DNA from: Pegoplata infirma
Taxonomy: Eukaryota; Arthropoda; Insecta; Diptera; Anthomyiidae
Direction: 5' to 3'
Assembly (NCBI GenBank): GCA_963921195.1
Contig: OY992539.1
Span: 215,804,314-215,868,313 of the forward strand
DNA length: 64,000 nucleotides
Below are positions 21,131 to 43,641 of the stretch, in pieces (position 1 is the stretch's first letter; each line of letters starts with the position of its first letter). The translations under genes and the position numbers were made by a program. The notes under the pieces are model-generated. The model worked only from the letters and a program-made list of their open reading frames with translations, did no database searches and was not told the origin of the DNA.

Positions 21131-21579
21131 ACAAGTGAGAGTGTTACATTCGGCTATGCCGAATTTTTAATACCCTCCAACACATAAAAAAATGTTACAA
21201 AAATTGCAGGACCTCGAACTTTTTTGACATCAAATTGTTTCATTTGCTTACCAAAAATACAAAAAACCTATGAAAATATGTTATTTTTCAGAGGTTAGTT
21301 AAGTTCATCAGAGGGAACTTTTTCCCCTCTGGCCCGATTTTGCCCATTTACGAACTTAAACTGCCTAGGACCAAAAGACATATTCCTGCCAAACTTAACG
21401 AGTCTATCTCTTTAATTTTGGACTGCATCGTGTCTTATACAGACGGACGGACATTCTAGAAATGTCTTAGAATCGATCAATAATATATATACTTTATGGG
21501 GTACCCGACCGATATTTCGATGCGTTACAAACGGAATGACAAAGTGAGTATACCCCCATACTGTAGTTGGAGGGTATAA
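21131..21579 (+). mobile_element. TACCCTCC/GGAGGGTA repeat family, copy A
   Basis: Leader ACAAGTGAGAGTGTTACATT with the palindrome TTCGGCTATGCCGAA. Then ATACCCTCCAAC at 21169 is mirrored by GTTGGAGGGTAT ending at 21579. Inside are the family's fixed words ACAGACGGACGGACAT, CTTAGAATCGATC, CTTTATGGGGT and CGGAATGACAAAGTGAGTAT. It is the best reference copy in the window; frames in it are not genes. Confidence 0.8.
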
Positions 21580-22419
21580 TAAAAACAATTGTATAGGGAC
21601 CATCTAAGGATTACAAATAGAGGGAAGATATGCTTTAAGAAAATATTGAGGATCGGTCATACATATGACTGCTCTTCAAAGGTTTGATTTTTTTTTTTTT
21701 TTTTGATTGTCAAATCGAATGGAAATTTTCATTCCGTGCTTGTTCTGGCCATACTCTTAGTCGAAAAAAGTGCTTTCATACACTAAAATATGAACACTTC
21801 TGCACAATGAAAAATGTTTACTGGGTTATTTAGAAATTGCAACAAGAGAACTGAATTTACTTTCATGATTTCATTGGTATTCAGATTTGCTTTAGCACTT
21901 TAAACATTTAAAACAAACAGATTAATTACGTATTTTTCATATCTTCTAATCGTTGTTAACGATAAGATTAATACGATTTCTCTTTTTTGAAGAAATTACA
22001 AATGTACATACATATATTTTCCGTTTAATAACTTACCAATTTGTTTAAGTTGTATCTCCTTTTTTTAATAATTGCCTGTAAAATTGACCCCACAATATTT
22101 ACCGTGTAATTGAAAAATTTATAGATTTTAATTGATTGGAAAAAAGATGATAAATCTTTATTGAAATCAGAGTTTTGTTGCGGCTTCGTTATAATGCATT
22201 TTTTGGAATTTGACCATATTCCTTATTTATTTCTCTGTCGGTTATTTAGTTTTTTTAGCAAATAGTCTAAATATTACCTTCACAACGTGTATTTTTTTAT
22301 AAATTAAAATTTACAATTTTATAAACTCAAAAAGGTGCGAAGTTCGTTTTGTTGGAGAAAAAAAGAAATGTTGTTTAAAATAGTGTTGTAAAAGTATTTG
22401 AGTACCGAGTACTCAATAC
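21580..22419. other. Gene-free AT-rich stretch
   Basis: No gene, hairpin or terminal repeat recognised. Confidence 0.4.
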
Positions 22420-23311
22420 TAGAGATGGGCGCGTGAGTGATTTTTGAATCATACTCACTCACGCTCACGACAGGAATTTTTGAATCACGAGCCTATATTT
22501 TTTACACACACTTACTCACAGTCACGTGAGTAAATTTAATACAACTCACACTCTTACGCAAGCTTCACTCACATTCACGTTGACTCACACTCACAAAACT
22601 CTTATATATACAAAAAAAAGTCAAAACTTCATAAATTTCAGCAAAATTTAAAGTTCAGCGAAATTTTACATTTTTCGGGACGAAATCTTAAATTAAGCCA
22701 AATTTTACAATTTTTTTTGTTGCTTTTCTTGGTACGAAAGAAAATATGAAGTAGAGATTGGCGCGTGAGTGAATTTTGACTCAAGCACGCTCACGAAATA
22801 AAAATAATGCTCACGCACGATCACGCACGAAATTTTTTTTCTGCTCACGTGAGTAACTAAAATTTTTCTCACGCTCACGAAATTAAAATTGCCTAATTTT
22901 TATTTTACTTAATTTCCATAAAACAATAATGAAAATTTATTTAAATCACAATTTTTTATTAATTACCCTCTAAGTTCAATAAAATGGCGATTTTTTTACT
23001 CGTTTTCTGTTTCAAACAGCACAAAACAATCACGCAAACTCACGAAACAAAAATTACTCACGCACGAAAATATTTTTTATAATCACGGGCACTCACGCTC
23101 ACGTGAGTAAAAATAAATTTCACTTACGTTCACGTGTGATTCTCGCGAATCACGGAAAATTCGTGTCACGCGCGCATCTCTAATATGAAGAGAAAATAAA
23201 TCACGCAAAAAATCGACTCACGCACACAATTTTTTCTTCACTCACATGAGTAAAATTGAATTTAATCACTCACGTGAATCAGGCTCTAATCTGCTCATGT
23301 GCCCATCTCTA
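22420..23311. mobile_element. MITE with TAGAGATGGGC termini, dense in CTCACGTGAG
   Basis: Starts TAGAGATGGGCGCGTGAGTG and ends CATGTGCCCATCTCTA (imperfect inverted ends). The body is made of degenerate CTCACGCTCACG words and many CTCACGTGAG palindromes, each with a CACGTG core. A second member of the same family is inserted within it (22752-23182). Confidence 0.8.
22752..23182. mobile_element. hAT-type MITE nested in a relative, with 8-bp target duplication
   Basis: TAGAGATTGGCGCGTGAGTG at the left, CACGCGCGCATCTCTA at the right. The flanks 22744-22751 and 23183-23190 are both ATATGAAG. An 8-bp target duplication is characteristic of hAT-superfamily transposition. 431 bp, non-coding. Confidence 0.9.
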
Positions 23312-23436
23312 GCATCAAGTACTCAATATAGAGTAGTTAAAAGTAACAACAATTTACAGCACTAGTTTAAAAATTGTCACGTTAGCAAGACTTGTAAAAG
23401 TAAAAGAACAAAGTGGAATGGAACAAATGTTTTGTT

Positions 23437-25052
23437 TATCAGACACCGGATTTTAAAAACCGAAAACACAAAATTTAAAGTTTTCATCAAAAATAAAAAA
23501 AATTATTGTGTTCTAAATAAAATATTTTTCTGTAATATTGTTTTGTATATTCATCGCAAGTTCAAAATATATTTTTCTTTCCAAAACATAAAAATATAAA
23601 AATACAAAAAAACGTTTTCCATAAAATTTAAAAAAGATATTTATCGTACAAAAAAAAAAATAAATAAAACCAAAAAAAAAAACGTTTTTTTTTTGTATCA
23701 AAAAATTATTGGAATTATGTTTATTTAAATAAACATAAATCTATCATATCTTTGTCAACTTTGGTCCGATAAATTGGAGTAGATCACCATTGGAAACGTA
23801 CTTAGGACGTCTAGTTAATGAAGTAATGAGTTTGTAAAACCTTTTTGTCCTGGTAAACAATATGGTAAATTTGATTAAAGATGAATTGTAGAATGTTACT
23901 ACTAGTTAGTAAGTATCTATTTGGAACCACTTAGCTACTGCAAGTTCTCCGAATTCCTGAACATGTAAAGATGCTTCTGTCCCTTAAATGTAGATATTTA
24001 AGTGACAGAAGCATCTTTGCATGTCAAGCGAAATTTGGACCAAGAAGGTGGTTCCGTGATCCAAATTCTGGAAGAATCACTGTTATAAAGTAGAAGATTA
24101 ATAGGCACTGCCCAATCTAAATATCTTTGCCCAGAACTGCGTAATCGTCAAAGGGCAAATTTGTTCACCAATAAAAAGCAAGAAGGGGTCATATGGGTAT
24201 AATTTTGTTTGGAGTAACTATTATTAGATCGCTATTATTAGGTCCCTTTAAAGACCACTAGCAGTACTTGTCCAAGAGTTTGTCGCGATTATTTTTATTG
24301 ACGTAAAAGAAAGGCTAAATGTGCTAAAAACGAAATGTTGAGGAGTGTAAGGGCAACAAAAGTATTGTCATCAGTAAGTCTCTAATTCGAACCACTTACT
24401 CGATGTACATAAGTCCTTCAAGTTTGTGTAAAACTAATCTATATTTTAAAAAAGGATGAATTTATTCTTGTAAAGCGAAATTAGGGACCAGAAAGGGCTT
24501 TAGAGATCCAAATTCCTGTTAAATAACTTTTATGTATTTAGTTGCAGATTTTCAGATAATCAGAACGAAATCCAAATAGCTTCGACAACAACTGCGTAAT
24601 CGTAAGATACCATAAGATTCCACAATATTTTAACTCTGTAAAAATATGTTGCATTCTTAACAAAATACAAACCAATGTTGTTTAAAGCATCCCTCATTTT
24701 TGCTACAAACATTAATTTCCATCTGAATTTTCTAGGATGATTTCAATTTCTTTCTTCTAAAGAAATTATTTTGAATTTTGAAAATTACAAATATTCAAAT
24801 AATAAAACAATTTGAAAATATTGAACAATCAAAAAAAAAAAAACGTTTTATTTTTTGAACTTTTGATAAATATCTTTTTTGGAAAACGTTTTTTTTTTTG
24901 TTTGTTTTTTATTTCGATCATGAGGAAAATTTTTAAATAAATAACTTTTTATAATTTTTTTCTGTTTGAATAATTTAAAGTTTTTTGAACTTCTATGATA
25001 AATATATTTGATAAAAACAAAAAATAAAAAGTTTTCCGGTGTCTGTTGTTTA
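23437..25052. mobile_element. Inverted-repeat element with CAGACACCGG termini
   Basis: TTTATCAGACACCGG at the left is mirrored by CCGGTGTCTG at 25036-25045. A second mirrored AAAAAACG/CGTTTTTT layer lies inside (about 23685 and 24840). About 1.6 kb without a recognisable transposase; it contains the hairpin at 23961-24024. Confidence 0.65.
23961..24024. repeat. 64-nt near-perfect hairpin, pre-miRNA size
   Basis: Two 29-base arms (left begins ACATGTAAAGATGCTTCTGT, right ends ACAGAAGCATCTTTGCATGT) pair with only two non-Watson-Crick positions around a six-base loop. Size and shape match a microRNA precursor, but it is inside a MITE and no expression is known. Confidence 0.75.
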
Positions 25053-25129
25053 TAAAATAAATAAGAGTTGCCATGTCTTTTATCATGAACAGTGCTGTCA
25101 ACTTTTTCTATAACAGCGACTTTTGCCTT

Positions 25130-25434
25130 ATAACCCTATTCACACGTACAGTTTTAAATCGTGTTTATCAGCAATATTTTTAGCACTTTTTTTATTCTAT
25201 TATAGTATATTGACAGAAAATTATAAAAATAATTGCTAAAAACGGTTTAAAACTGTATAATTGCTAAAAACGGTTTAAAATTACTTAAACTAATACCCTA
25301 TTCACACGTGCAGTTTTAAACCGTTTTTAGCAGTAATATTTTTAGCACTTTCTTTATGCTATTACAGCATATTGACAGAAAATGCTAAAAATAATTGCTA
25401 AAAACGATTTAAAACTGCAAGTGTGAATTGGGTA
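25130..25434. mobile_element. Tandem pair of a small MITE (TACCCTATTCACAC ends)
   Basis: Copy 2 (25294-25434) has inverted ends TACCCTATTCACAC / GTGTGAATTGGGTA and is about 141 bp. Copy 1 (25130-25258) lacks its right end. A 13-base word TTACTTAAACTAA stands on both sides of copy 2. Confidence 0.8.
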
Positions 25435-25499
25435 TGAATAGGGTATTACTTAAACTAAACATGGCAAAAAGTGATATTTTTATGTAACCCTAAAAACAT

Positions 25500-25720
25500 A
25501 GCTCGAAGAGCTCTCGTGTTCCTTTAACGAAGCTGAATTTGGACATGATTGATACAAAATTGGAAAGGCCTTAAAAAACCGTTCGATCTGTATAAAATGT
25601 TCATATGAGATTGGGCAGCTTAAGAAAAAAAACAGGTAACTCGCATTTTCCTCACATCTTTCCCATATACAAGTTTCAGGACAATCGGTGGGTGTCTTCT
25701 AAAGTACATCCCTTGTCAGT
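25500..25720 (-). repeat. Dispersed repeat shared with 60150-60345
   Basis: Contains, inverted, the CATATGGGAAA and GTTTCAGGACAA-type words and the ACAGGTAACTCG segment found at 60150-60345. Family unknown, non-coding. Confidence 0.5.
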
Positions 25721-25744
25721 TACTATGATTAAATAAAACAATAC

Positions 25745-26065
25745 AGAGCACCGCATTGTTTCATTTTCTTTTAAATATATAGGCCTCTGTTCTGTCTTTC
25801 ACAACTTTTCAATTCACATGAAAATTTCCGAATCACATGAAATCAAGTTTAGTGTTTTGTTGATCACGTTTTGATTTGAAGTTGAAATCGAATAATTAAA
25901 ATTTAAAAAACTATAAGGAAAAAATTGCATTCGTTTTACTTTCACCAAATTTTATTTATGTGAAACAAAACGAAAAAGAAATTCGGATGTGAAATCTAGA
26001 ACACCAAAAAAATTCGGAAATTTTCATATTCACATTTTTTATGTGAATTACTTTTTTTGGAACAG
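25745..26065. mobile_element. MITE family 'TTCACATG', copy 1
   Basis: Characteristic words CTTTCACAACTTTTCAATTC, then GCATTCGTTTTACTTTCACC, GTGAAACAAAACGAAAAAG and an inverted CACATTTTTTATGTGAATTA end. Further copies at 28673-28935 and 29815-30097, and split fragments at 31813-32782. Confidence 0.7.
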
Positions 26066-28670
26066 CGACCATATATTCAAAAGAAAATGACTATAGTCTA
26101 CGAAAATAACAAGCACAGAATAGTCGTCAAAAATCGAATTTCGTGAAATCCGCTTAGTTTAGGGCGTGTCACAGACTCAAGTACGTTCGGAAGTGAAATG
26201 AGTGGTTTAGATTAAGAGGTTGACATAATGTCCACAAGACCAGTTCTTGATCCAAAGTGATACCTCGAAGAGGGGGGAAGGGGAATTTTACTCGTAATAC
26301 GAATATTTTTTTTCCGAATTATATCACTTTCACAAACGTTTTACATTTTTAGAGGAAATCTTTAAAACCACTTTCGAACAGATTTGACTCTGCGACAAGC
26401 CACTTTATCTTTTATTCCGAGCACTTTTGATTGAAACTTTCCTAAAAATAACCTTTAAAAATAAAATTCAATTTTATTTTTGTTTTTGGTTCAAATACAC
26501 ATCTTGTCCAAACATTTAAAAGGATTTTTCTTTATTTTTTTTTTTTTGTTTTTAATGTTTTTCTGTAATAATAAGAAATAAAGTGCAATCATTATACAAT
26601 TTTTATGTTTGTATGCTTTGCTTTTTCTTCCTTTATAAATTTGTTTATCCGTTTCCGATTAGGGATTTTCTTTTTTTTAATTAATCTTGTTTCTTCAGTT
26701 TTGTTTATATAGTATATGTATATAGATCGTGTTATATAAGTATGTACGGGTATGCTTTTTCTTATTACTTTTACATTCCATAAAAAAAAGATAAACATTT
26801 TATATTCACTGATGCTGCATTATTTGCTGATTTTCTGTTATTACGACTTTTAATTTTTTTTGTTGTTTAATTTAAAGAGGGAGTTTATTTTATTTTTTAA
26901 AGAGAATTTCTAACAACTCTGTATATAAGATTTTACTTTTTTTTAATTTTTTTATGAATTGATGATGAGAAAAGTTATTTTTTGTAACATTATCATAAAA
27001 CACTTTTGTTTTGTATTTCAAAGCAAACAAAAAAATATATATATAATTAAACTTTCTTTTTTGTTTAAATAAAATGTACTTATACTTTTTTAAAACAATT
27101 TGTTGTGTTTTTTGTATGTAAATTGTTATTTTTTTTAGCATCATCAAGCATATTGAATTCGTCGTTTTGGGCAAAAAATATAATTATTAAAAACTATTTA
27201 TAAAATGAAATAAAAAAAAAATATTGGATTACTGCTAAGTTTTTGTTTTTAATTTAAAGAGATAAACAAGCGCAATATCCGTTTAACGGATAAAATTATT
27301 TTTTTCTTTTTTTTGTAATCTTTGTTTAGTAAAAAGAAACAAAACTTAAATTAATAGTTTAATTTTAAAACTTTGTGTTCATCCTGTTAACAGTTCACTA
27401 TAAATAAACAAACATTGCAATATTTTTTTTACACTGCCTAAAAATATGCTTTATTTTTTATATTTGTTAATTACACAGTGCTACAAAAATCAAACAAAGA
27501 AAATATGCAGAGGGTTTTATAAAAAAATTTGGGTTGTTTGGAGTCCATAGAGTACGAAAATACTTATAGTTTTCCTCGGTCATTTCGTTTAGTTCTTTTT
27601 TTTATTAGCAAATGTGTTGAATCAAAACTTTAAAATATTGAAAATTTGTTGTTTTACAACAGATTTTCTGTTTTTTGATTTTGTTTAAAAGATATCAGTC
27701 TTATCTCTTAATCAAAACAAAAATTTTGAGAATCGGGTTAAAATTAACTGAACAACGACCCGTTACGAAATTAGAAAGATACACTTTTTTCAACAAATTT
27801 TCATTATCTTTACACTCTATTAAGAGAGAATAAAGGGGGGGGGGCAGCCTTAATCTGTTGTAAAACAACAAAGTTATTATATTTTGAAGTTTTTATTAAA
27901 GAATTTCGGGGTTTCAACACATTTTCTAATAAAAAAAGGACCAAACAAAGTGATCGAGAAAAGCAATAAGTATTTCCGTAATCTATGGACTTTAACCAAC
28001 TCGAATTTTTATTGGAGAACCCCTGCATTTTTTTTTGTGTAACACAGTGTTATACACCATTTATGGAAGTAATTCGAAAAAGATCATGCGCGCATTCGAA
28101 TTTACAAATGGAATCTTTAAATTACAAGTAGAATCTTCGAATTACATTGATATTTTTCGACTTAAATCTGCAAATGGTATTGTAAAATGTTTAATTAGTA
28201 GACGCTAACAGTAAGAACCTAAAGTTATAAAATTAATCTTTAAAATATATATAGATTAAAATTAAAATAAAAGAAATATTTAAAACAATAAATGGGGATT
28301 AAATCAAATTGTTACATATATATAACTAAAATTAGAAAAAGATCTTCTTGATATTTAATTATTGGATTTTTTTTTTTTGGTCAAATTCAATATACTTTAG
28401 ATGTAAAGAGTTTTTAAAACCATAAAATATTTGAAATTATAGTAATTTAATAACGTTAAGAATTTAAACGTTTAAACATTTTTTGGGAAACAAAAATTAA
28501 TCTTTTATGTGTTCTTATAATGAGTTTCAAAAAAGAGGGGATGGTTTTGGTGTATGTGATGGTTACCTTTACTAAATTAAATTCTTAATAAAATTATTTG
28601 AAATTCGAAAATAAAATTCGAAAAGAAATCCGAAATGGCCATTTCAAGATTTCAATTAAAGGCATTTTGT
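26066..28670. other. Gene-free AT-rich region downstream of FoxK
   Basis: Long low-complexity tracts with many AATAAA words on the minus strand, so part may be FoxK 3' UTR, but the cleavage site cannot be fixed. A G-run (27834-27844) is notable. 28080-28200 holds a degenerate short repeat (GGAATCTTTRAATTACAA) also found at 38285-38445. Confidence 0.4.
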
Positions 28671-28672
28671 TC

Positions 28673-28935
28673 GGTCTTTCACAACTTTTAAATTCACATG
28701 AAATTTTGCGAATAACATGAAATCTAATTCGGGGTTCTGTTCTTTACATTTCATTTGAAGTTTAAATTGAAAAACTAAAAGTTAAAAAATAATAATGAAA
28801 AAAGTGCATTCGTTTTACTTTAAAAAAAAAAAATTATTTATGTGAAACAAAACGAAAAACAAATTCGGAAGTAAAATCTTGAACACCGAAAAAAATCGGA
28901 AATTTTCACATTTTTTTATGTAAATTAATTTTTTG
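28673..28935. mobile_element. MITE family 'TTCACATG', copy 2
   Basis: Same ordered words as 25745-26065 (CTTTCACAACTTTTAAATTC, GCATTCGTTTTACTTT, GTGAAACAAAACGAAAAAC), diverged; right end truncated. Confidence 0.65.
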
Positions 28936-29333
28936 AAATCAGCCAAAAATTTTTTAAAAATTTCAATAAATATTAGTTCAAATTCAATTAAGTAAAGGTA
29001 TAGTGTTTTAGAAAACTGGGCAGGTAAAAGAAGTAGTTGTAGTAATAGTAACCAAAGGGGGAGGGGGGATGATGATTAAAGAAAAATTAAAGTGAAATAG
29101 GGATTAGGTAAGTGAGTAGAAGGAGTGTTTGAAGAGAGATGTGTCCAATAGCCATCTCACTTTGAGATGAATGTATTGTATGTGTGTATGTGGGTTTTTG
29201 TGTATAAATTTTGTAAAATTAAAGCGTACGTTAAAACATATAATAATAATATTTATATATATATTGATGATAATTATTTGTCAACAACAACAACAACCTT
29301 TGTAGCCGTTGTAGTTTTATTTGTTGCAACACA

Positions 29334-40506
<11,173 letters not shown>

Positions 40507-40523
40507 GAAATTCTAGATAAATA

Positions 40524-40525
40524 CT
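40524..40525 (-). other. FoxK: Splice acceptor 18 bases upstream of the FoxK ATG
   Basis: On the minus strand a pyrimidine tract (CTTTTCTTTTC) followed by ATACATATTTCAG precedes TATTTATCTAG and the ATG. The quality of the site indicates that the coding exon is preceded by an intron and a non-coding first exon further right. Confidence 0.6.
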
Positions 40526-40746
40526 GAAATATGTATATTGAAAAGAAAAGTTGAGATTAAGAATTGCAGAGCAAAAAATAATAGTTGAAAGTAATATTAA
40601 ATATAAAGCTAATTAAAAACGTGCTGATCTACAAATATTTTGTCAGTTAATGCAGTTATTCTCGGCTATTATTTAAATACATTTTAAATTGTTTGTCGGT
40701 CGTATTTAACCAAAAAAACGAGTGGTGGAATAACTCTAATTTTAGG

Positions 40747-40855
40747 AGGCTAGATCTTTAATTTTGGACTGCATCGTGTTTTATACAGACCGACGGACAG
40801 TCATAGATTGTCTTAGAATCGAACAAACTGAATGACAAAGTGAGGTCTTACCCCC
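40747..40855 (+). repeat. TACCCTCC family fragment I
   Basis: Words GGAGGCTAGATCTTTAATTT, TGGACTGCATCGTGTTTTAT and GTCTTAGAATCGA identify it. Ends truncated. Confidence 0.7.
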
Positions 40856-41741
40856 TTTCTTTAATGTTTATCTTTTTATTTTAAAATTAATATCTAATGT
40901 TTTTCACGAAAATAATTTATTAAATAATAAATTTTTAATTATTTAAATCGTTATAATGCATTTAAATGGTCAAATGAAAAAGAAAAATAAGCAAAAAAAA
41001 AAAAGCAGAACTACGCTAAAAATTTGTATTGTCCATTCCATAAGATATTGTCCATTTCATAAAATATGTATAGCCCATTCCTTGAGGTATATCTAGGATC
41101 ACCATTTTTTATTAAACTCAAATCAGTACGGCTACTTTTTTATAATTTTTTTCATAGAAGAACTCCCTAAAAGCTCATTGGAAAGAAACTTTAAAACGAA
41201 TGTTTGGTTGGATTAACACAATTATTGTTATTTGGGGTTAACAAGTATTTCAGTAAAAACAAGTCTTAAAAAGCAACTGACATGGACTGCTATAGTAATT
41301 TTGCAGAAAATGAAGCTGATCACAAACAACTCGCCCCGATTCTAAGGACTTTTTTCCTCAAGTTCGGAGGTCTCTCTCTTTCTTTTAGAAAACCTTCCAA
41401 ACCATGAGCATTGATTAAATAAATAAATTAAATATTTTTTAAAAACTCTATTGTTTTTGGAACTTTTTCCAATAGGAAAAACCTCAGACTTTGTGTTAAT
41501 TTTATAATACCCCGCAAATGCCGATGACTTTACCCATCCCATATCTTATTTTTATTTGCAATCAGTAAATTACAATGTCTTCCTAAAAAATATAGAAAAT
41601 CTATCACATGTTATCAACCCCCTTTTGAAATAAAGATAGGTTGTTGACATGTTCAGAAATAGTTTTGGGGTGTAAAAATTAATGAGGGTCGGTCTTGCTT
41701 TTTACTCCTCTTTGGAACGGCAGGAGCCGATTTAATAAAAA

Positions 41742-42353
41742 ACAAGTAAAAAAGTTAAATTCGGCCTTGCCGAATGTAGTGATACCCTCCACAATTTCAA
41801 AAAGATTATTGCAAAAAACTTTATTTAAAAGGAAATTACTTTTGAAAAAAAAAATTTTTTGTTTGAAAAAAAAAAATTTCCGCGAAAAAAAAATTTGGTA
41901 AAAAAAAATCTGCCATTTTTTTCTTTTTTGTCAAAAAATATGTTTGTACTTGTTTAAATACCATTTGGTGTTCAATTATGTTCACATATGTCAACCATAA
42001 GCCGAATTAAAGCATTTTGTATTTTTAGGTTATGTTGAATGTACTGAAATTTTTCAGGTGTGCTTACATTTTCGTTCATAACTTTTGAACCGCTGAACCG
42101 ATATCGCTCAAATGCAATACCAAACTTCTCGGGAGAACTTCCAATAAATATGATAAGTTTCAGTCGTCTCTGTGCAATATTTTGTCCGCGACAGCATTTT
42201 CCACAGACAGACAGACGGACATCGCTAGATGGTCTAAAAATCGATCGGGCATCATGAATATATATACTTTATGAGGTCCCAGATCGATATTTTGATGAGT
42301 TACAAACGGAATGACAAACTTATATATACCCTCTATCACTAAGTGGAGGATAT
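41742..42353 (+). mobile_element. TACCCTCC/GGAGGGTA family, copy E
   Basis: ACAAGTAAAAAAGTTAAATT leader, TTCGGCCTTGCCGAA palindrome, GATACCCTCCAC, and end CTAAGTGGAGGATAT. Very similar to copy D over its length. Confidence 0.85.
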
Positions 42354-42718
42354 AAAAAGTTGTAAAAAAATAAAAAGCATTGTATGGCGACTGTCTTAAG
42401 GGTTAAAGATAGAGTTTTAGTATGTTTTGAATTCCAATTTTACACTTTTTTTGCTACTCTGGGGCAGTTGTGGGGCTCTTTGCCAATTTTTACACATACA
42501 TGCCCAGCACAAAAGCCCACAACTGTCCCGAGTCGCTCAAAAAGATGTAAAATTTGAGATATACTCCCATTAATTTTCTATACAAGGATAACAAATATAA
42601 AATTGCTTCTACCTCTAACTGTCCTAAGGGTGCCTCTGGAGGAGTCAAGTGTATGAACGACCCCCAATAGTTTTCAACCCCAAATTTGTTTTAGAACATA
42701 CTTATCCTTTATCTTCAA

Positions 42719-43179
42719 TAGTGTCCGACCGAATACACCTTTTTTGGCCGAATATTCGGCCAAACCGAAGCCGAATATTAAAAAAAAAATATATTTATGT
42801 ATTAAAAACAAGAAAAAAATAAAACTCGAATTGGCGGGATACTCAAATGCATGAGAATGTTGTCTAGAATGATTTTATTTTAAGCAAAAAAATTTTTTGG
42901 ACATTTTTGTAAAAAAATATATTTTAGAGTGTAAATTTTTTTCGACCGACATTTTTTTTTTTTAATGTAAAAAATGTTTTTAGTTGCAAAAACACTTAGT
43001 AAAATGTTTTTGTGGCTCACTAATGTGATTCAAAGTTAGTTTAGTGTGTTTTTCAACACGTGAGCACAAATATTATACAATTATTCGGTATTCGCCCTAT
43101 TCGGCCAAAATTGTGGCCGAAGCCGAATAGTGGCCGAATAGGGCTTTTTGGCCGAAGCCGAATATTCGGTCGGACACTA
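42719..43179. mobile_element. hAT MITE with 17-bp ends and 8-bp target duplication
   Basis: TAGTGTCCGACCGAATA and its exact inverse TATTCGGTCGGACACTA bound 461 bp. The flanks 42711-42718 and 43180-43187 are both ATCTTCAA. Subterminal GGCCGAA repeats. Perfect duplication suggests a recent insertion. Confidence 0.93.
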
Positions 43180-43641
43180 ATCTTCAACCATTAAGGCATA
43201 CAAAGATGTTTTTTACAACTTTTTTTTATTTAGTCTGCTTTTACCGCTCCAAGAGGGGTAAAAAGTGAGACCGACTCTCATAAATTTTTAACCCCAACAT
43301 TATTCCTAAACAAACCAACAACCTATTTCCATTTCATAAGGGGGTTTCCATGCAATATTTCATGATATTATGGGATATACATATCTAAAGAAATGGTCTA
43401 TATCTCATAAAATGGGCAATATCTTATGGAATGGACAAATAGATATTTTTCAAAAAACCTAATTTTTTTTTTTTCATAAAGGAACAAATTAAGGGGATAA
43501 GAAAAACATCTTAGAAATTGATACTTTATTTATAGAAAAAATATCTCAGAATCTGAGACTTTCTATAAGAAAAAGGGCTCACAAGAGAAGTATTTCAACC
43601 CTTTTGAACCGATTTGCCTGAAACTTAAAATATATAAAGTA

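Larger units (their letters stand above)
41029..43440. mobile_element. 2.4-kb inverted-repeat element hosting other insertions
   Basis: ATTGTCCATTCCATAAGATA at the left is mirrored by TATCTTATGGAATGGACAAA at the right, with pairing continuing about 80 bases. Inside are copy E of the TACCCTCC family (41742-42353), a hAT MITE (42719-43179) and mirrored words around ACCCCAA / GGGGT. Related sequence also at 20980-21130. No transposase frame. Confidence 0.75.
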
